A DNA stretch of 27,021 nt. It comes from Bdellovibrionales bacterium (GTDB lineage: Bacteria; Bdellovibrionota; Bdellovibrionia; Bdellovibrionales; UBA1609). Below are positions 23,739 through 27,021 of this stretch, piece after piece. The notes under the pieces are model-generated. The model was not told the origin of the DNA, did no database searches, and saw only the letters and a list, made by a program, of their open reading frames with translations. Position 1 is the first letter of the stretch, and the number at the start of each line of letters is the position of its first letter. The stretch covers positions 1 to 27,021 of the forward strand of contig JAGRAG010000107.1 of assembly GCA_020435025.1 (NCBI GenBank), given 5' to 3'. The position numbers were made by a program, and so were the translations under genes.

Positions 23739-23893
23739 AAATGAAATCGCTATTCTCACAGTCTCTTTAAAGGTCTACAGCACGCGCAGTTCCGCAGCTG
23801 CGGTGCAGACATTTATGGCTGCTCTGCTTTGGCGAGGACTGTTTGAGCATGCTGTAGACCTTTAAAGAGACTGTGAGAATAGCGATTTCATTT
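23739..23893. repeat. Long hairpin element 2: perfect 44-nt inverted repeat
   Basis: Arms at 23739-23782 and 23850-23893 are exact reverse complements around a 67-nt centre. The centre contains the 12-nt palindrome CCGCAGCTGCGG, GCAGA paired with TCTGC, and CAGTTCC roughly paired with GGACTG. The arms differ from those of the element at 6904-7133, but the centre, read on the minus strand, shares CTCAAACA, GCACCG and GAACT at similar spacing. Apart from this element the 306-bp gap 23720-24025 shows no gene; TTGAGA and TATAGT before the kinase are 19 bp apart, a poor promoter. Confidence 0.88.
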
Positions 23894-24025
23894 TGAAACA
23901 ACGCCGCCTCAAACTCAGACATATCTACTGAGAGATTACAAATAAAATGAAGATTTCATCAAGACTGCAAATTATTGAGACCTGGTCAAAAAATCAAGAT
24001 ATAGTTAAATTGTTTAAAAGGACCC

Positions 24026-25417
24026 GTGGTACGTATTATGAACGCTTTTGAAAGAATGAACGAATACATCGATTCCATTGCCAATGATAAGCTCGTTGCC
24101 GATTTTGATACCTATCGTATTATTCTTTTAACGTTTTCCCTCTCAATAATTTCAACATTCAGTTATGCTATCTTGCACTTTTTTAATCACACGACGGTTT
24201 TGTACTATTCAGATGTTATCTTATGCTGCAGTTCGATCTTTTCACTTTTCGTCGCACTTAAATTTCCTCAAAAAGCCCAAAGTGTTATGTTTTTGTTTCT
24301 TATTTTCTTAAACCTAAACATTGCCTTTAAGCACGCCATCACACCTCCAGATAATATTGCAAATATTATCTGGTTTCCCCTTTTTCTGTTGGCCGCAGCA
24401 ATAACGTTGAACAAAAAAAATGCTGCCATTGTTTCAATCGTTAGTTTCTTTTTTTATTTTGCAAGCTCCATTATTAAAACCAATGAGTACTTTAGTGCAT
24501 TTCACATAGAACCGGGCAATACATCAATATTTAACTTAGTATCTATTGCTTTAGTGAGCACTACTATCGTTGGAGCCATTTTATTTATCGTAAATAAAAT
24601 GAAACTTTCAAAATTAGAATTGAAAAATCAAATAGAACAAACTTTAAAAAATCGTCAGAACAGTTCTATTTTGCTCTCTCTTGTTACTCACGACATAGCT
24701 AATTCTATTACTGTAATTGATGGCTTCTTAAAAGAAGTCGACCCTAAAGATTTGAAGAAAAAGGAGTTAAACAGAAAATTTCTTTTAAAAGTCCACAACC
24801 ATAGCGAAGTCATCTCTAAAATCATCCGACAAGTTAGAGAAATGCAAAAATCTCCTTCAGAGTCTATGAGCGTTACTCTCAAACCAACTAACATCACCAC
24901 ATGTACGCAACTGGCTCTCAGTCATGCTCTGGAGGCCTGCGAGAAAAAGAATATTTCACTTATTTTTTCTAGCTCCATTGATAAAAATACACATGTTGTA
25001 GCCGAACAAAATACACTTATAAACAATGTTATAATGAACCTTTTAGTCAATGCCATTAAGTTTTCATTTCAAAACTCCAAAATCGACGTCGATTTGCGAG
25101 AAGATGAGAATGGCATTCTGCTATCTGTTAAAGACTATGGAGTCGGAATACCTCCGGAGATCCTCTCAAACATCTTTCACCGAAACAGGCCGACCTCTCG
25201 CAAAGGAACTCAAGGTGAAAAGGGAACTGGCCTCGGTATGCCGATCGTAAAAAACTTCATAGATATGTACGAAGCCAAGATCAACATCTCTACCTTGCCT
25301 CAATTAAAGGAGGGGCAAGGAGGAACGACTATCGAAGTCCTCTTCAAACGTGATAGCCTAGAGAACAACAAAGAGATCATAGATCTTTACCAAAAAATTC
25401 CAATTATACCCGCTTAA
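24026..25417 (+). CDS. Membrane sensor histidine kinase, paralogue 1
   Basis: This 463-residue protein has about six hydrophobic membrane segments (about 31-190) and no recognised periplasmic sensor domain. A short coiled linker leads to the phospho-acceptor helix SLVTHDIANSITVIDG (His222) and a catalytic ATPase domain with the N box NLLVNAIKFS (338-347), G1 KDYGVGIPPE (369-378), an F-box-like NIFHRN and G2 KGTGLGM (399-405), all intact. The H-box lacks the usual proline (HDIxNSI rather than HELRTPL). GTG 24026 is close to AAAAGGA (24016-24022); ATG 24038 is an alternative. It is followed after 51 bp by a paralogue of the same layout. No response regulator is in the window, so signal and target are unknown. 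Confidence 0.87.
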   Translation: MVRIMNAFERMNEYIDSIANDKLVADFDTYRIILLTFSLSIISTFSYAILHFFNHTTVLYYSDVILCCSSIFSLFVALKFPQKAQSVMFLFLIFLNLNIAFKHAITPPDNIANIIWFPLFLLAAAITLNKKNAAIVSIVSFFFYFASSIIKTNEYFSAFHIEPGNTSIFNLVSIALVSTTIVGAILFIVNKMKLSKLELKNQIEQTLKNRQNSSILLSLVTHDIANSITVIDGFLKEVDPKDLKKKELNRKFLLKVHNHSEVISKIIRQVREMQKSPSESMSVTLKPTNITTCTQLALSHALEACEKKNISLIFSSSIDKNTHVVAEQNTLINNVIMNLLVNAIKFSFQNSKIDVDLREDENGILLSVKDYGVGIPPEILSNIFHRNRPTSRKGTQGEKGTGLGMPIVKNFIDMYEAKINISTLPQLKEGQGGTTIEVLFKRDSLENNKEIIDLYQKIPIIPA

Positions 25418-25453
25418 TTTTTATTTTCATTAAAGTATTCAGAATAGGGCCGA

Positions 25454-25466
25454 TCTCATAATGAGA
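25454..25466. other. Small dyad before the second kinase gene
   Basis: TCTCAT-A-ATGAGA, six-base arms around one base, just ahead of the predicted start of the second kinase. It could be an operator or chance; no protein is known to bind it. Confidence 0.3.
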
Positions 25467-25468
25467 CC

Positions 25469-26992
25469 TTGTTATTAAACAATAAAATTACTTTAAAATT
25501 TCCTCACAATCATAAACTAAATCAGCTTCTGCGTCGAATAGTAACTATGATTTCGGTACGTTTGTTAAATCATTTCTTACCCATAAACCTTTCCAAGTCA
25601 ATTGGTGAAGATGAACATCTTTTTTTCGACTACCAAAAATTTAGACTTACTATTTTTCTTTATATACTGCTGATCGTCGCTGCTCTATTTTATTCAATAT
25701 TAAACTATGCCCAAGGAAATTCGACATTTTTGGTGCTAGATGTTTGTTTGGGCCTTATAGGAGCTCTTTTTCTAGGACTTTACAAACTTGAGTATGTAAC
25801 ACCAAAGAATGCCTACTGCCTTTTTTTAATGTTCGTTATACCCATTCTATCTGTAAAACATTTTTTGTCTCCTACGGGAATGTACTCTAATCTTTTTTGG
25901 ATGCCGATTGTCTTAATGACTGCGGGGATTCTCGTAGAGGGTTTCCGCGTTTACGTAATAGCAACATATGGAATCCTACTAATTTTATCAGCCGAATATG
26001 CTTCTCAATTTTACAACTTCAAGCCATTTGAACTCAGCCAAGCATCCATTGACGTGTACAACTTAGTGACTCTATTCAATGTAGCCCTTGTTAGTTTCGT
26101 CACTATTCAACAACTTCTTTTCGAAAGTAGAGAATTGCACGAGCAAATTGAGGATCAAATTGAATCTAATAAAAAGGGAAATGAGCTTAAAACAGCACTT
26201 CTTTCTCTGGTCTGTCATGATATTTCAAATTCAATATCTGTGATAAATGGGGTAAGCCACCAAATCCTCAGAGACAGTTCCTGCGATCCTAATTGTTGGA
26301 GTTCTAACTACAAACTGATGTCCAAACACAGTAGATTTATTAAAAAAGAAATCAAAGAAGTCCGACAGTTTCTTTCCGTGAAGGAAGGTAAGCTTTCGAT
26401 TTCATGCCATCCAACTGATCTTGGTAAAAGCATAAATACGACATTAGAGAATTTAACTCCTGAGTTAGAGAAAAAAAATATTTCCATTGTGATGGATCAG
26501 ATGGGCGTTCCCGAACACAAATATTTTGCTTTAGCGGAGTCTCACGCACTCAACCAGATCATTCACTCTTTGCTCAATAATGCTATTAAGTACTCGTATG
26601 TAAATTCAAAAATTGAACTCTCTGTTATGAACACGGAATCGGAAATTTATTTGCGAATTTTGGATTTTGGTAGTGGAACCCCCAAAGAACTTCTCTCCTA
26701 CCTGAAAGGTGAGAATTTTAGCGAAAAGCTACTCGGAGCAACCGAAGCGGAAAGAGGCATTGGAATTAGCCTTTCCACAACTCAACTTCTTTTAGACAAG
26801 TTTGGTGCTAAATTAAACATCCAAACGGCCAAACCATCAGTAGAGGGAACAGCCCATGGAACGCAAATCGAAGTAACATTTATTAAAGCCATAAACGAGA
26901 AATTAGAAATCGACATCCATCGGCACGACAAAGGCTCTTCCCTATCAACCAAACCAAAATCTATCAAAATCAAAACTTCAAAAGCTGCCTAA
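25469..26992 (+). CDS. Membrane sensor histidine kinase, paralogue 2
   Basis: This protein has up to 507 residues and the same layout as its neighbour: about six membrane segments (about 60-215), a charged linker (220-240), the H-box LLSLVCHDISNSISVING (His250) and an ATPase domain. It differs at key places: the first N-box asparagine is replaced (HSLLNNAIKYS, with Asn371 kept), G1 is LDFGSGTP, and G2 reads RGIGIS, with serine where the third glycine is expected. Activity may be reduced or altered. The start is uncertain: TTG 25469 lacks a clear ribosome site, while ATG 25547 gives an N-terminus of the same length as the paralogue. The pair probably arose by tandem duplication and may be co-transcribed. 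Confidence 0.82.
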   Translation: MLLNNKITLKFPHNHKLNQLLRRIVTMISVRLLNHFLPINLSKSIGEDEHLFFDYQKFRLTIFLYILLIVAALFYSILNYAQGNSTFLVLDVCLGLIGALFLGLYKLEYVTPKNAYCLFLMFVIPILSVKHFLSPTGMYSNLFWMPIVLMTAGILVEGFRVYVIATYGILLILSAEYASQFYNFKPFELSQASIDVYNLVTLFNVALVSFVTIQQLLFESRELHEQIEDQIESNKKGNELKTALLSLVCHDISNSISVINGVSHQILRDSSCDPNCWSSNYKLMSKHSRFIKKEIKEVRQFLSVKEGKLSISCHPTDLGKSINTTLENLTPELEKKNISIVMDQMGVPEHKYFALAESHALNQIIHSLLNNAIKYSYVNSKIELSVMNTESEIYLRILDFGSGTPKELLSYLKGENFSEKLLGATEAERGIGISLSTTQLLLDKFGAKLNIQTAKPSVEGTAHGTQIEVTFIKAINEKLEIDIHRHDKGSSLSTKPKSIKIKTSKAA

Positions 26993-27021
26993 CCAATAGG
27001 TACCAGTATTTTTTCGGTTTC

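Overview
The window looks like a chromosomal segment of a Bdellovibrio-like bacterium (Bdellovibrionota, from one of its AT-rich lineages). The main clue is the block SRP RNA - dnaX - ebfC - recR - mglA, which ends in an MglA-type polarity GTPase typical of Myxococcota and Bdellovibrionota. Several TTG starts, small exported proteins, a PilZ protein behind a flagellar-type promoter and large sensor kinases fit the same picture. The species is inferred from gene content only.

Layout. Bases 1-3396 (+) hold the 3' end of the signal recognition particle RNA and a tightly packed replication/repair operon (dnaX, ebfC, recR) that runs into mglA. Bases 3398-4932 form a REP/RAYT-like module: a 25-nt palindromic repeat, an exported protein of unknown function, a degraded repeat copy, a Y1 (HUH) transposase of the REP-associated type, and an exact inverted copy of the first repeat. 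The last copy supplies the stop codon of a convergent hemerythrin-domain gene. nadA (quinolinate synthase) follows. It is succeeded by a 230-nt hairpin with perfect 85-nt arms and then by a PilZ-domain gene with a good sigma-28 promoter match.

Bases 7953-10978 (-) carry an unknown protein, an exported subtilisin-like protease and a CPBP-family membrane protease. A large SLC12-type cation-chloride cotransporter homologue (+) follows at 11187-13499. Bases 13520-19019 (-) are a compact six-gene molybdenum cofactor operon, in transcription order moeA, moaA, moaC, a mobB-mobA fusion, moaD, and a triple fusion moaE-moeB-rhodanese. Its junctions are overlaps or gaps of one or two bases, with strong ribosome sites inside the previous gene. 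It covers precursor synthesis (MoaA, MoaC), dithiolene formation (MoaD, MoaE, activation by the MoeB part, a possible sulfur supply by the rhodanese part), metal insertion (MoeA) and guanylylation (MobA). MogA/MoaB is not in the window.

The remainder holds a gamma-glutamyltransferase homologue without a signal peptide, an exported HEXXH protein, a membrane-anchored helical protein, a possible lipoprotein, a second long perfect hairpin (23739-23893), and two tandem paralogous membrane histidine kinases with no response regulator in view.

The most unusual material is non-coding. The two long perfect hairpins each begin 16-19 nt after a stop codon. Their arms are unrelated in sequence, but their central segments share short motifs at similar spacing, one core reversed relative to the other. 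They may be members of one undescribed repeat family.
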